Below are positions 1-8,099 of a stretch of DNA of 19,011 bases, in pieces (positions within the stretch are counted from its first letter, which is position 1; every line of letters starts with the position of its first letter). Below the pieces are notes generated by a model, which saw only the letters and a program-made list of their open reading frames with translations, did no database searches and was not told the origin of the DNA. Made by a program: the position numbers and the translations under genes. The stretch is from Acidobacteriota bacterium. Its GTDB lineage: Bacteria > Acidobacteriota > Vicinamibacteria > Vicinamibacterales > UBA823. The stretch lies in contig DODG01000205.1 of assembly GCA_003509065.1 (NCBI GenBank), positions 1 to 19,011 on the forward strand, read 5' to 3'.

Positions 1-129
1 GGCAATGGTTTTGTAGTTGAGCAAACACCAGAACCAGGAAAGCCAATCGACTTAAATTCCAAATTTGTTTTGAGACTCGATCGTACTGTGCCGACTCCAA
101 AGACTTCTACTAATGAGGCAAGTCCATGA
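1..129 (+). CDS. ftsI: Penicillin-binding protein / FtsI-type transpeptidase, C-terminal end (partial)
   Basis: Only the last 42 codons are in the window; the 5' part lies outside. The frame is open from base 1 to a TGA at 127-129. The visible peptide has the shape of the end of a PASTA repeat: G-x-G-x-V, then Q-x-P-x-P-G, then a short hydrophobic strand (FVLRL). A polar tail rich in Thr, Pro and Ser follows. PASTA repeats sit at the C-terminus of some division transpeptidases (PBP2x/FtsI class), which cross-link septal peptidoglycan in the periplasm. Position directly before murE, with a 4-bp ATGA overlap, is the classic place of ftsI in dcw clusters. The transpeptidase domain itself cannot be seen, so the name rests on the PASTA-like end and synteny. 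Confidence 0.75.
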   Translation, partial: GNGFVVEQTPEPGKPIDLNSKFVLRLDRTVPTPKTSTNEASP

Positions 130-1676
130 CATTGGGCGATCTGTTACGTCGAGCAGACGAACTTGCCACCAGTCGTATGTCAGAGTCAGTGCTACAGTCT
201 TCGGTTGCTTCACAAATTGTTACAGCAGTTACCCATGATTCTCGGAACGTTCAACCCGGCACTCTTTTTGTGGGCCTTCAGGGTGAACACGTCGATGGGG
301 CGACGTACGCCAGAGACGCAGAGCGTCGCGGTGCGGTCGCAGTCGTTTCAGGTTCCCCTCAAAACACTGAAGTAGGTCTCCCGTGGATTACGGCTTCGGA
401 TGCGCGTGAAGCCCTTGCTGCTCTCTCTGCTTCTTTTTACGATCTTCCAAGTCACGAATTAATGGTACTGGGCATTACCGGCACGAATGGCAAGACCACT
501 ACAACCCATCTTCTGAGTGAAATTTTTGAACAGGCTGGGATGCCGTGTGGGCGATTAGGCACGGTTAACCACCAGATTGGAAACGAAACTCGCGAAGCGG
601 TTCTGACAACTCCGGAAGCGCCAGAAATTCAAGGCTTGCTCCGTGAACTCGTAGATGGCGGTTCGATGGTGTGTGCGATGGAAGTTTCATCACATGGGCT
701 AGCTTTGCGGCGAGTTGACTTCACCCGCTTTACCGCAGCGGTGTTCACAAATCTTAGCCGTGACCATCTTGATTTTCATGGTGATATGAATAGCTACTTT
801 CTGGCAAAGCGTCGATTGTTCGACGAGTTGCCTTCAGATGCACGGACGATCGTGAATCTCGACGACCCACGAGGTTCTTTGCTCGCGAGTGCAGCATCTC
901 GGCCGGTCACCTATGCGATCGACCAACCGGCGGATGTGGTGTCAGATGCTATCGATGCATCCTTTGATGGACTGGTCTTTAATGTGCGGACCTCCCGGGG
1001 AACCTTGCATCTCAGGTCTAGTCTTTTGGGGCGCATTAATGTCTATAACATTTTGGCGGCAGTCGCGACCGCAATAGCGTTGGACCTGTCTTTCGATGCG
1101 ATTGAGCAGGGTGTGGAATCGCTGAAGAGCGTACCAGGACGCATGCAAGTTGTTTCACATGGTGACGATGACCTAACGGTTATTGTCGATTTTGCTCATA
1201 CAGACGACGCATTAAAGCAGGTGCTGGAAGGGACGCGAGCTCTCACTAGCAACAGAGTCGTTGTGGTGTTCGGTTGCGGAGGAGATCGCGACCGATCAAA
1301 ACGTCCCCTGATGGGCGCTGTCGCTGCTCGTTTAGGTGATGTTGTCATAGTGACGTCTGACAATCCTCGCTCTGAAGATCCACTTGCCATTATGAATGAC
1401 ATTACGCTCGGGATGGATTCGGCGACTCAGCGGTCCAATGCTGAGGATGGAGAAGGGACGGCTGACTTTTTCCGAACACCGTATCTTACGATCAGCGATC
1501 GCAAACTAGCTATTGAACGAGCGATTCGAGAAGCACACGCAGGTGACGTAGTCGTTATCGCGGGCAAGGGACACGAAACCTATCAAGAAATCGGAAGCGA
1601 ACGACGGTCGTTTGATGATCTGGAAATCGCCCAAGACGCATTACGTCGTCGGCGGACGAATGCTCTTGTGTCGTAG
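126..1676 (+). CDS. murE: UDP-N-acetylmuramoyl-L-alanyl-D-glutamate--2,6-diaminopimelate ligase (MurE)
   Basis: This cytoplasmic ATP-dependent Mur ligase adds the third stem-peptide residue to UDP-MurNAc-L-Ala-D-Glu. The protein has 516 residues, slightly longer than usual. The N-terminal UDP-binding domain is recognisable (THDSRNVQPGTLFVGLQG near residue 37). The ATP-binding P-loop GTNGKT is at 119-124. The conserved lysine in the FLAKRRLF segment, about residue 228, is the residue carbamylated in this family. The substrate motif DNPR at 412-415, followed by SEDP, is the signature for meso-diaminopimelate rather than L-lysine. GHETYQ near the C-terminus is also typical. The ATG overlaps the upstream stop by 4 bp, and GAGG at 115-118 is well spaced as a ribosome-binding site. 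It is translationally coupled to ftsI and sits 7 nt before murF. Confidence 0.97.
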   Translation: MTLGDLLRRADELATSRMSESVLQSSVASQIVTAVTHDSRNVQPGTLFVGLQGEHVDGATYARDAERRGAVAVVSGSPQNTEVGLPWITASDAREALAALSASFYDLPSHELMVLGITGTNGKTTTTHLLSEIFEQAGMPCGRLGTVNHQIGNETREAVLTTPEAPEIQGLLRELVDGGSMVCAMEVSSHGLALRRVDFTRFTAAVFTNLSRDHLDFHGDMNSYFLAKRRLFDELPSDARTIVNLDDPRGSLLASAASRPVTYAIDQPADVVSDAIDASFDGLVFNVRTSRGTLHLRSSLLGRINVYNILAAVATAIALDLSFDAIEQGVESLKSVPGRMQVVSHGDDDLTVIVDFAHTDDALKQVLEGTRALTSNRVVVVFGCGGDRDRSKRPLMGAVAARLGDVVIVTSDNPRSEDPLAIMNDITLGMDSATQRSNAEDGEGTADFFRTPYLTISDRKLAIERAIREAHAGDVVVIAGKGHETYQEIGSERRSFDDLEIAQDALRRRRTNALVS

Positions 1677-1683
1677 AGGTTGC

Positions 1684-3105
1684 ATGGTGCCAGAAGGGTT
1701 ACGAACGCAATTAACAGCTGGAGAGGTTGCAAAGGCGATGGAAGGGCGTTTGATGTCAGGGCGTCTAGAGATGCCAGTAGATGCGGTATCCATCGACACT
1801 CGGTCGGCGTCGCGCGGCGATCTGTTTTTTGCCATACAGGGTAACCGTTTTGATGGTCACCACTTTGTTGATGAAGCCATTGGTCGGGGAGCGTGTGGTG
1901 CTGTTGTGAGCGAGTCGTTCACCCTTCCGTCGTCTAGTGCTTCGAGCGAACCGGTCATGATCGTTGTTTCTGACACGGTTCGAGCACTGCAGTTACTGGG
2001 TCGGTATGTTCGCCGGCAGTCGGGGTCTAAGGTGGTGGCCATCACGGGCAGTACTGGCAAAACGTCCACCAAGGAGATGACTGCCGATCTCCTGAGCGGG
2101 AGCTACTGTGTCGTTCGTAATGAGGGAAACTTGAATAACCATATCGGGCTTCCGCTGTCGCTGATCAAGTTGCTATCAAAACCTGATGTTGCGGTGGTGG
2201 AACTTGGGATGAGTCAAGCCGGAGAAATTGGTGCTCTAGTAGCGATTGCTGAACCTGAAGTACGAGTGTGGACGAACGTCTCTGAAGCTCATCTATCGTC
2301 TTTTGATTCGATTGAACATATTGCGGACGCCAAAGCCGAGATTCTTGAAGGTGCAGACCGCAGTGACAAATTGGTTGCCAACGCGAATGACGTACGCGTG
2401 ATGACACACGCTGCTCGGTTTGCCGGTCAGGTGACCACCTTCGGCGTTGAAGTGCCGGCCGATGTCTTTGCCGAACACGTGCAGGATTACGGTCTTGATG
2501 GGGTCAAAGCTTCTGTTCGAACTTCTGAGGGCCAGGTCGAGGTGCATGTTCCACTTCTAGGCCGCGGACAGCTCGCTAACGCTCTGGCTGCAATCACAGT
2601 GGCGCTGCAATTTCAAATTTCACTTAATGATATTGCGAGTCGGATCGAAAAACTTTGTCCTCTGCCACATCGCGGCCAGGTAATCAAATTAAAAAATGGC
2701 ATCACAGTGATCGACGATTCCTACAATTCTAATCCGGCGGCACTCACCGCATTATGTAACGCGGTTCGATTCACTAACGTTTCAGGTCGTCGTATCGCAG
2801 TCATCGGAGAGATGCTCGAGCTCGGATCTCAATCATCTCAGTTACACAAGAAATGCGGACAGATGATAGCGGCGTGTGGTTTTCAAGAACTTGTAGTGAT
2901 TGGTAGTGATTACGCAAACGACTTTACTACTGCAGCAGTCGCTGCCGGGATGTCGCCGGGTTCAGTTCAACAAGCCGACACGAGTGAAACGGCAGTTCCT
3001 CTAGTGCTGGATTTGATGCAAGCGGGTGACTTAGTCGTCGTTAAAGGCTCGCGAGGGATTCGCACCGATATTGTCGTTGAAGGCATAACTCGAGGTTACG
3101 CCTAA
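1684..3105 (+). CDS. murF: UDP-N-acetylmuramoyl-tripeptide--D-alanyl-D-alanine ligase (MurF)
   Basis: MurF adds the D-Ala-D-Ala dipeptide to the UDP-MurNAc-tripeptide, the last cytoplasmic step of precursor assembly. With this start the protein has 473 residues, normal for the family. The P-loop GSTGKT is at about 122-127, followed by [20 protein letters not shown] and the [10 protein letters not shown] motif are MurF hallmarks, and GEMLELG lies in the C-terminal domain. The frame is open upstream to 1612 inside murE, with other ATGs at 1612 and 1660. I chose 1684 because the extra residues are not MurF-like, GAGG at 1676-1679 could serve as a ribosome-binding site (short spacing), and it leaves a 7-nt gap after murE. 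The stop TAA shares one base with the mraY start (TAATG). Confidence 0.95.
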   Translation: MVPEGLRTQLTAGEVAKAMEGRLMSGRLEMPVDAVSIDTRSASRGDLFFAIQGNRFDGHHFVDEAIGRGACGAVVSESFTLPSSSASSEPVMIVVSDTVRALQLLGRYVRRQSGSKVVAITGSTGKTSTKEMTADLLSGSYCVVRNEGNLNNHIGLPLSLIKLLSKPDVAVVELGMSQAGEIGALVAIAEPEVRVWTNVSEAHLSSFDSIEHIADAKAEILEGADRSDKLVANANDVRVMTHAARFAGQVTTFGVEVPADVFAEHVQDYGLDGVKASVRTSEGQVEVHVPLLGRGQLANALAAITVALQFQISLNDIASRIEKLCPLPHRGQVIKLKNGITVIDDSYNSNPAALTALCNAVRFTNVSGRRIAVIGEMLELGSQSSQLHKKCGQMIAACGFQELVVIGSDYANDFTTAAVAAGMSPGSVQQADTSETAVPLVLDLMQAGDLVVVKGSRGIRTDIVVEGITRGYA

Positions 3106-4190
3106 TGCTTTACCACCTTCTCTATCCTTATGCTGCACAGATTTCATTGTTGAATGTAACGCAGTATGTGACATTCCGTACGGCGGCGGCGAGTCTGACG
3201 GCTCTAGCGTTTAGCCTGATGTTGGGCCCATGGATGATCCGAAAACTTCGAGAAGCACAAATCGGACAAGTGATCCGGACCACTGGGCCGATTGCCCATC
3301 AACCAAAAGCCGGTACGCCTACCATGGGCGGACTTCTGATTTTGACTGCCGCGATTGTTCCCACATTACTGTGGGCTGATCTGACTAACACATATGTGTG
3401 GATTGCCGTGTTGTCCACTCTAGCTTTTGGCAGTATCGGGTTCGTTGATGATTACCTGAAATTGAAACGACAGTCTCATCATGGTCTTCGTCCACGTTAT
3501 AAATTGGTTGCGCAAGTAGTGGTTGCGTCCTTAGTCGGAGTAGCTGTTCTAGCCTTAACGGAGGAAAACCTTTATAACACGCGCCTCAATTTTCCATTCT
3601 TCAAAGAGTTAGTTCCAGAACTCGGCTTTTTGTACGTGCCATTCGTTGTTCTTGTCCTCGTGGGAGCTTCCAATGCCGTCAACTTAACGGATGGCCTCGA
3701 CGGTTTAGCCATTGGCACGTTTACTATTGCTGCCGCAGCCTTTACTGGGTTGACTTACATTACCGGACATCGCGTATTTGCTGAATATCTCTTACTTGTT
3801 CAGTTTTCCCCAGCGGCAGAACTCACGATTTTCTGCGGAGCCCTAGTGGGCGCGAGCCTAGGCTTTCTCTGGTACAACGCCTATCCAGCTGACATTTTTA
3901 TGGGCGACGTTGGTTCGTTAGCACTCGGTGGCGCGCTCGGGACGGTGGCTGTTCTCATTAAGCAAGAATTGCTTCTACTGATTGTTGGCGGGGTGTTTGT
4001 CGCAGAGGCGCTGTCGGTGATTATTCAAGTCTTCTCTTTCCGAATGACGGGTCGTCGTGTTTTTAAGATGGCGCCATTGCACCATCACTTTGAATTACAA
4101 GGTTGGAGTGAGCCAAAGATTATGACTCGGTTCCTCGTCGTTGCTGTGATTTTCGCACTTTTCAGTTTAACGACATTGAAGTTGCGGTAA
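3105..4190 (+). CDS. mraY: Phospho-N-acetylmuramoyl-pentapeptide-transferase (MraY)
   Basis: MraY is the integral membrane enzyme that moves phospho-MurNAc-pentapeptide from UDP to undecaprenyl phosphate, giving lipid I on the cytoplasmic face. The 361-residue length is standard. The protein is strongly hydrophobic, with about ten membrane segments. Family motifs appear in order: [12 protein letters not shown] in the first third, the aspartate pair in FVDDYLK (D115, D116), [10 protein letters not shown] (from N193), [12 protein letters not shown] with the aspartate at about 268, and the triple histidine in PLHHHFE (H326-H328). The start ATG overlaps the murF stop by one base, implying translational coupling. 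murD follows after 7 nt. Confidence 0.98.
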   Translation: MLYHLLYPYAAQISLLNVTQYVTFRTAAASLTALAFSLMLGPWMIRKLREAQIGQVIRTTGPIAHQPKAGTPTMGGLLILTAAIVPTLLWADLTNTYVWIAVLSTLAFGSIGFVDDYLKLKRQSHHGLRPRYKLVAQVVVASLVGVAVLALTEENLYNTRLNFPFFKELVPELGFLYVPFVVLVLVGASNAVNLTDGLDGLAIGTFTIAAAAFTGLTYITGHRVFAEYLLLVQFSPAAELTIFCGALVGASLGFLWYNAYPADIFMGDVGSLALGGALGTVAVLIKQELLLLIVGGVFVAEALSVIIQVFSFRMTGRRVFKMAPLHHHFELQGWSEPKIMTRFLVVAVIFALFSLTTLKLR

Positions 4191-4197
4191 GGCGGAC

Positions 4198-5589
4198 GTG
4201 CCAAATAACAAGAAGAAGGATTTTTCGGTTGAAAACCACAGCGTCGTTGTGGTGGGTGCTGCGCAAAGCGGCATTGCTGCAGCCGAGCTGCTGGTTGCTA
4301 GAGGAGCATCCGTGACGCTAACCGACCTGCGGGCACGGACGGATCTTCCAGACAGTTTGCGGCATGACAAGGTGCAACTCGAATTTGGCGAACACCGAAT
4401 GGAGACGTTCGTGAATGCTGACTTGATTGTTATGAGTCCTGGGGTTCCACCCATTCAGGCGGTCATTCAGGCGGCCAGAGCAGCCGGTGTGCCAGTGATC
4501 AGTGAAATCGAGTTGGCGTCAAGATGGATGGACGGTCGTATTGTTGCCGTGACTGGGACTAAGGGAAAGTCGACTACCACCGTTTTGCTTGGACAAATCC
4601 TCGCTGCGGCTGGTTTCCGAACCGTTGTCGGCGGCAATATCGGTCCAGCATTAAGTACGCAAGTTGGAAAATCGAGTCCTGACGTTCTACACATCGTCGA
4701 GGTTAGTAGTTTTCAGTTGGAATTGACTGACCAGTTTCATCCATGGATTGCAGTATTACTAAATCTCACCCCTGACCATCTCGATCGTCACGAGACAACC
4801 GAGGCCTACGCCGCGGCTAAGGGTCGTGTGTTTATGAACCAAGAGGCAAGTGATTGGGTCGTGGTGAATGCTGATGATGCCAACGCCATGTCGCTGGCTT
4901 GCGGAAGTCAAGGCCAGCAGCGGCCATTTAGTTTTAACGCGACGATTGACAATGGAGTATCTGTGGAGGGTGGCACCATAGTGTGGAATACGACACCCTC
5001 ACCAGCGGCACTGGTTCCAGTGCAGGCAGTTCAACTGACGGGACGGCATTTATTGGCGGATGTACTCGCTGCTGTGACTGTCGCGACCATTATGGACGTC
5101 TCAGCAGACATTATGACTCAAGTGATTTCTGAGTTTAAAGGGCTTGAGCATGTCCTGGAGTCTGTTGCAGAGATTAATGAAATTCGTTTTGTTAACGATT
5201 CCAAAGCCACAAATGTAGATGCTGCGATGAAGGCGATCGAGACAATGGATGTCCCGTCGGTGGTTCTACTTGGCGGCCGGCTGAAGGCTGGTGATTTGAG
5301 GGAATTACGCACTGCCGTGGCCGACCATGCCGTGGCCGTTATTGCGATGGGTGAAGCGCAGAGCACAATTCGACAGGCGCTGGCCGATGTTGTGCCCGTC
5401 AGTGATGCGCGTGACATGGGTGAAGCGGTTCGGTCTGCGTTTGCTTTGGCACCACCAGGGGGCGCGGTGCTGCTGAGTCCTGCATGTGCCAGCTTTGACA
5501 TGTACCAAAATTATGCTGATCGGGGTCGTCGTTTTAAGGAAGAAGTTGGGCGTCTTGAAAAGGACATGAGGGGAAATCGTGAGCAGTGA
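4198..5589 (+). CDS. murD: UDP-N-acetylmuramoylalanine--D-glutamate ligase (MurD)
   Basis: MurD adds D-glutamate to UDP-MurNAc-L-Ala in the cytoplasm. The protein has 463 residues and a GTG start 7 nt after mraY. The N-terminal Rossmann-like segment reads VVVVGAAQSGIAAAELL, the P-loop GTKGKS is at 120-125, NLTPDHLDRH follows in the central domain, FVNDSKATN begins the C-terminal domain, and LLSPACASFDMYQNYADRG is the near-terminal MurD signature. The final four residues (N460, R461, E462, Q463) and the TGA stop lie inside the left arm of the inverted-repeat element at 5575-5709. The extreme C-terminus therefore looks borrowed from that element. This is downstream of all catalytic motifs and probably harmless. 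Confidence 0.96.
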   Translation: MPNNKKKDFSVENHSVVVVGAAQSGIAAAELLVARGASVTLTDLRARTDLPDSLRHDKVQLEFGEHRMETFVNADLIVMSPGVPPIQAVIQAARAAGVPVISEIELASRWMDGRIVAVTGTKGKSTTTVLLGQILAAAGFRTVVGGNIGPALSTQVGKSSPDVLHIVEVSSFQLELTDQFHPWIAVLLNLTPDHLDRHETTEAYAAAKGRVFMNQEASDWVVVNADDANAMSLACGSQGQQRPFSFNATIDNGVSVEGGTIVWNTTPSPAALVPVQAVQLTGRHLLADVLAAVTVATIMDVSADIMTQVISEFKGLEHVLESVAEINEIRFVNDSKATNVDAAMKAIETMDVPSVVLLGGRLKAGDLRELRTAVADHAVAVIAMGEAQSTIRQALADVVPVSDARDMGEAVRSAFALAPPGGAVLLSPACASFDMYQNYADRGRRFKEEVGRLEKDMRGNREQ

Positions 5590-5709
5590 GCAGTTATCAG
5601 TCGCCTTGTGGCGGCGAAGAGCTAGTCGCTGGGAACGTAGGCTACCCCGGTCTACGAGACTGGTGTCTTGTCCTCAAAAGCGGCTGATGACTGCTCACTG
5701 CTCACGATT
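5575..5709. repeat. 135-bp element with long terminal inverted repeats (MITE/REP-like)
   Basis: The left arm at 5575-5604 and the right arm at 5680-5709 are inverted copies; my hand alignment gives 28 of 30 positions complementary, with the outer 26 nt differing at one position. The arm holds two head-to-tail copies of the heptamer GTGAGCA (5579-5592). The 75-bp interior has smaller stems, for example CGTAG at 5636-5640 against CTACG at 5652-5656. It carries no evident ORF. Transcribed, it would fold into one long hairpin within the murD-ftsW message. The structure resembles a non-autonomous miniature element or a large REP/BIME-type repeat. No clean target-site duplication is visible. Copy number cannot be judged from this window. 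Confidence 0.75.
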
Positions 5710-5751
5710 GAGTGGCATTACTAATATCGGAATCAACCGATCGAACCTTTA

Positions 5752-5767
5752 GGACAAGTTATTGTCC
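5752..5767. repeat. Short perfect inverted repeat upstream of ftsW
   Basis: GGACAA at 5752-5757 and TTGTCC at 5762-5767 form a perfect 6-bp stem with a 4-nt loop, about 27 nt before the ftsW start. No T-run follows, so it does not look like an intrinsic terminator. It could be an operator half-site pair or an mRNA leader hairpin; a chance occurrence is also possible. Confidence 0.35.
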
Positions 5768-5793
5768 CAAGGGGCTTTAAGCAAGACAAGAGT

Positions 5794-6885
5794 ATGGCTC
5801 GAAAACTGAAGTCAGACAAGTGGCTCTTTATGGCAACGCTCTTACTCATAGGTACTAGCGTTGTGATGGTCTACAGCGCTTCAGCCGTGAAAGCGATGGA
5901 TGGACGGCCATATTATTTTTTATTTAAGCAGCTGAGCTGGGCAATTTTCGGTGTGTGTGGCCTTGCCGCAATGATGCGGCTGGATTATCGGAATTACCGG
6001 CAACCTGCTGTTATTTGGACGGCATTGGGCGTTGCTACGTTCTTGCTCGTTCTGGTCTTGTTTGGTCCTGAGATAAATGGGGCACGGCGGTGGTTTGCTG
6101 TCGCCGGAATTGGTGTCCAGCCTTCTGAGTTTGCCAAATTAGCGGTCATATTATTTGTTGCTGCCGTGTTGGAACGCCGAATGGATCGCATTAACGACGT
6201 GTCCTACTCGTTAGGTTTTATCGGGCTTGTCACTGCAATGATTGCCGGCTTGATCCTGGTAGAACCAGATCTCGGTACGGCTGCAGGAGTTGCCGTCATC
6301 GTTGGCGCGATGGTGTTGGCTGCAGGGCTCAGCTATCGCTGGGTCGGTGTTGCGGTGCTGTTAGCTCTGCCGATGGCGGGGTACTTCCTCTCCGTGGGGT
6401 ATCGATGGCAACGGTTAACCTCGTGGATGGATCCGTGGGTTGACCGCATGGGAGATGGTTATCAGCTCGTTCAGTCCTTGATTGCGGTGGGCACGGGAGG
6501 ATTGCTTGGATTGGGTGTCATGCAGGGCGTGCAATCGCATCAGTATCTTCCCGAAGCACATACCGATTTCATATATGCGGTCATTGCTGAGGAAACTGGC
6601 ATTGTTGGTGCGAGTGCAGTGCTCTTGTGCTTCGGCGTGATTGGTTGGCGAGGTTTTCGGGTTGCATTGCGCGCCCCTGATCGCTTCGGTTCGTTTTTGG
6701 CGATCGGGATCACAACGATGGTGATAGGTCAGGCGTTCCTAAACATGAGTGTCGTCTTAGGTTTATTGCCGACCACGGGCATCCCACTGCCGTTCGTAAG
6801 TGCCGGAGGGTCTTCGCTGATAAGTAGCTTGATAGGAATGGGGATTTTGCTCAATGTCTCACAACACGCGTCAGCGCACTCATAA
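5794..6885 (+). CDS. ftsW: Septal peptidoglycan glycosyltransferase FtsW (SEDS family)
   Basis: FtsW is the SEDS-family integral membrane enzyme that polymerises lipid II at the division septum together with its partner transpeptidase FtsI. The protein has 363 residues and many hydrophobic segments. The first follows a short basic N-terminus (LFMATLLLIGTSVVMVYSAS). GINGARRW-like and PSEFAKL signatures are present (EINGARRWF, QPSEFAKLA). The segment LPEAHTDFIYAVIAEETG, residues 252-269, contains the conserved loop aspartate (D258) that is important in SEDS enzymes. GLLPTTGIPLPFVSAGGSS near the end is typical of FtsW/RodA/SpoVE. Its place between murD and murG supports FtsW over RodA. The ribosome-binding site is weak (AAGAG). 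It lies 204 nt after murD, the largest gap in the mur/fts run, which holds the inverted-repeat element. Confidence 0.95.
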   Translation: MARKLKSDKWLFMATLLLIGTSVVMVYSASAVKAMDGRPYYFLFKQLSWAIFGVCGLAAMMRLDYRNYRQPAVIWTALGVATFLLVLVLFGPEINGARRWFAVAGIGVQPSEFAKLAVILFVAAVLERRMDRINDVSYSLGFIGLVTAMIAGLILVEPDLGTAAGVAVIVGAMVLAAGLSYRWVGVAVLLALPMAGYFLSVGYRWQRLTSWMDPWVDRMGDGYQLVQSLIAVGTGGLLGLGVMQGVQSHQYLPEAHTDFIYAVIAEETGIVGASAVLLCFGVIGWRGFRVALRAPDRFGSFLAIGITTMVIGQAFLNMSVVLGLLPTTGIPLPFVSAGGSSLISSLIGMGILLNVSQHASAHS

Positions 6886-6933
6886 GGTGGAGAGCAGGAG
6901 ACAGCTCAACGTAGAGCGTTTGTGGTCATCAGT

Positions 6934-8016
6934 ATGGGACTGAGGATCGTGATTGCGGGTGGAGGCACAGGAGGCCATTTATATCCTGGGATAGCGGTTG
7001 CTCAGGAATTAACGCGTCGAAGTCCGAAGACAAGAGTGACGTTTGCAGGTACTACGAAGGGGATCGAATCGCGAGCCGTACCTGAGGCAGGGTTTGAATT
7101 GGATTTTATTCGGAGTGCGGGACTTAAGGGCAAGTCGGGAAGGGAATTAGCACGTAATTTAGCGATGCTACCAGTAAGTGCATGTGATGCTTGGCGTCTT
7201 CTGTCTCGACGTGTGCCTCATCTAGTGATAGGCGTGGGAGGTTATAGTTCAGGCCCCGTGGTGGCTATAGCTGCACTCCGTGGGATTCCCACACTTGTCC
7301 TTGAGCAGAATGTAATACCGGGCCTGACGAATCGACTGCTCAGACCTTTCGTAAGAGCTGTGGCAGTAGCTTTTGCTTCAACACTTTCAGATTTTGGGTC
7401 GAAAGGGTTCATGAGTGGAAATCCTGTTCGTAAGGAATTCTTTGAAATGGGATCGCAAATTGTTCAAGATGCGGATTCAGAAACTTGCCACATCCTAGTT
7501 ATTGGCGGATCACAGGGGGCTCACGCTCTTAACCTTGCTCTTCGTCAGGCCGCACCAGCCCTTGCACAAATCAAACCACGGCTCATTGTCACGCACCAGA
7601 CAGGTGAGCGCGATCTTGTTGAAGTTCGGGAGTCGTATCGTCAAGCCGGTCTTAATGCTCAGGTTGAGACCTTTCTTGAGCCAATGGCAAAAGCCATGCT
7701 GGCCTCGGACCTCGTTATTTGTAGAGCTGGTGCAACGACAGTTACTGAACTAGCTGCCGTAGGTCGACCAAGTGTTCTGGTGCCGTTGAGGACGGCCGAC
7801 GAACATCAATCTAAAAATGCCGATGCTTTGGTCACGGTTGGTGCCGCAAAGATGATTGCAGGTGGTGATGTCGCGGCTGCGTTGGTGTCTCATGTAAAAA
7901 CATTGGCAGCGAATCGTAAGCAACGGAGTGAAATGGGTGCTGCAGCTAGACAACTGGCTCGTCCTGATGCTGCGGCACGGATCGTTGATCGAGTTTTAGA
8001 ACTTGTTCACTCATGA
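6934..8016 (+). CDS. murG: UDP-GlcNAc--MurNAc-(pentapeptide) pyrophosphoryl-undecaprenol GlcNAc transferase (MurG)
   Basis: MurG is a peripheral GT-B glycosyltransferase that adds GlcNAc to lipid I, giving lipid II at the inner face of the membrane. The glycine-rich loop GGGTGGHLYPG starts at residue 9. LEQNVIPG, GGSQGAHALN in the C-terminal domain, and the UDP-GlcNAc region CRAGATTVTELAAVGRPSVLVPL with the following DEHQ are all present. With the ATG at 6934 the protein has 360 residues, normal for MurG. A GTG at 6922 would add four residues (frame open). I prefer 6934 because MurG proteins usually begin just before the glycine loop, but neither start has a convincing ribosome-binding site. 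Confidence 0.95.
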   Translation: MGLRIVIAGGGTGGHLYPGIAVAQELTRRSPKTRVTFAGTTKGIESRAVPEAGFELDFIRSAGLKGKSGRELARNLAMLPVSACDAWRLLSRRVPHLVIGVGGYSSGPVVAIAALRGIPTLVLEQNVIPGLTNRLLRPFVRAVAVAFASTLSDFGSKGFMSGNPVRKEFFEMGSQIVQDADSETCHILVIGGSQGAHALNLALRQAAPALAQIKPRLIVTHQTGERDLVEVRESYRQAGLNAQVETFLEPMAKAMLASDLVICRAGATTVTELAAVGRPSVLVPLRTADEHQSKNADALVTVGAAKMIAGGDVAAALVSHVKTLAANRKQRSEMGAAARQLARPDAAARIVDRVLELVHS

Positions 8017-8099
8017 TTGCGAGCAGTAGTTCAAGAATAGCAGGGTAAGGGCAGACTGATGAGGCAAAGCGAAATGCGAAAGCTGGAACGGACATAATC

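Noticed and set aside
5118..5501. Antisense ORF of 127 codons opposite murD
   Set aside because: It is an Ala/Ser/Thr-rich shadow of the murD coding frame with no motif and no ribosome-binding site.
5708..5727. Possible promoter before ftsW (TTGAGT and TAATAT)
   Set aside because: The hexamers are only 8 nt apart and neither has a partner at proper spacing, so no promoter is claimed.
8017..8099. Intergenic stretch between murG and murC with a GAGCAGT word similar to the murD-ftsW repeat arm
   Set aside because: Only a short word is shared and there is no inverted partner, so it is not a second copy of the element.
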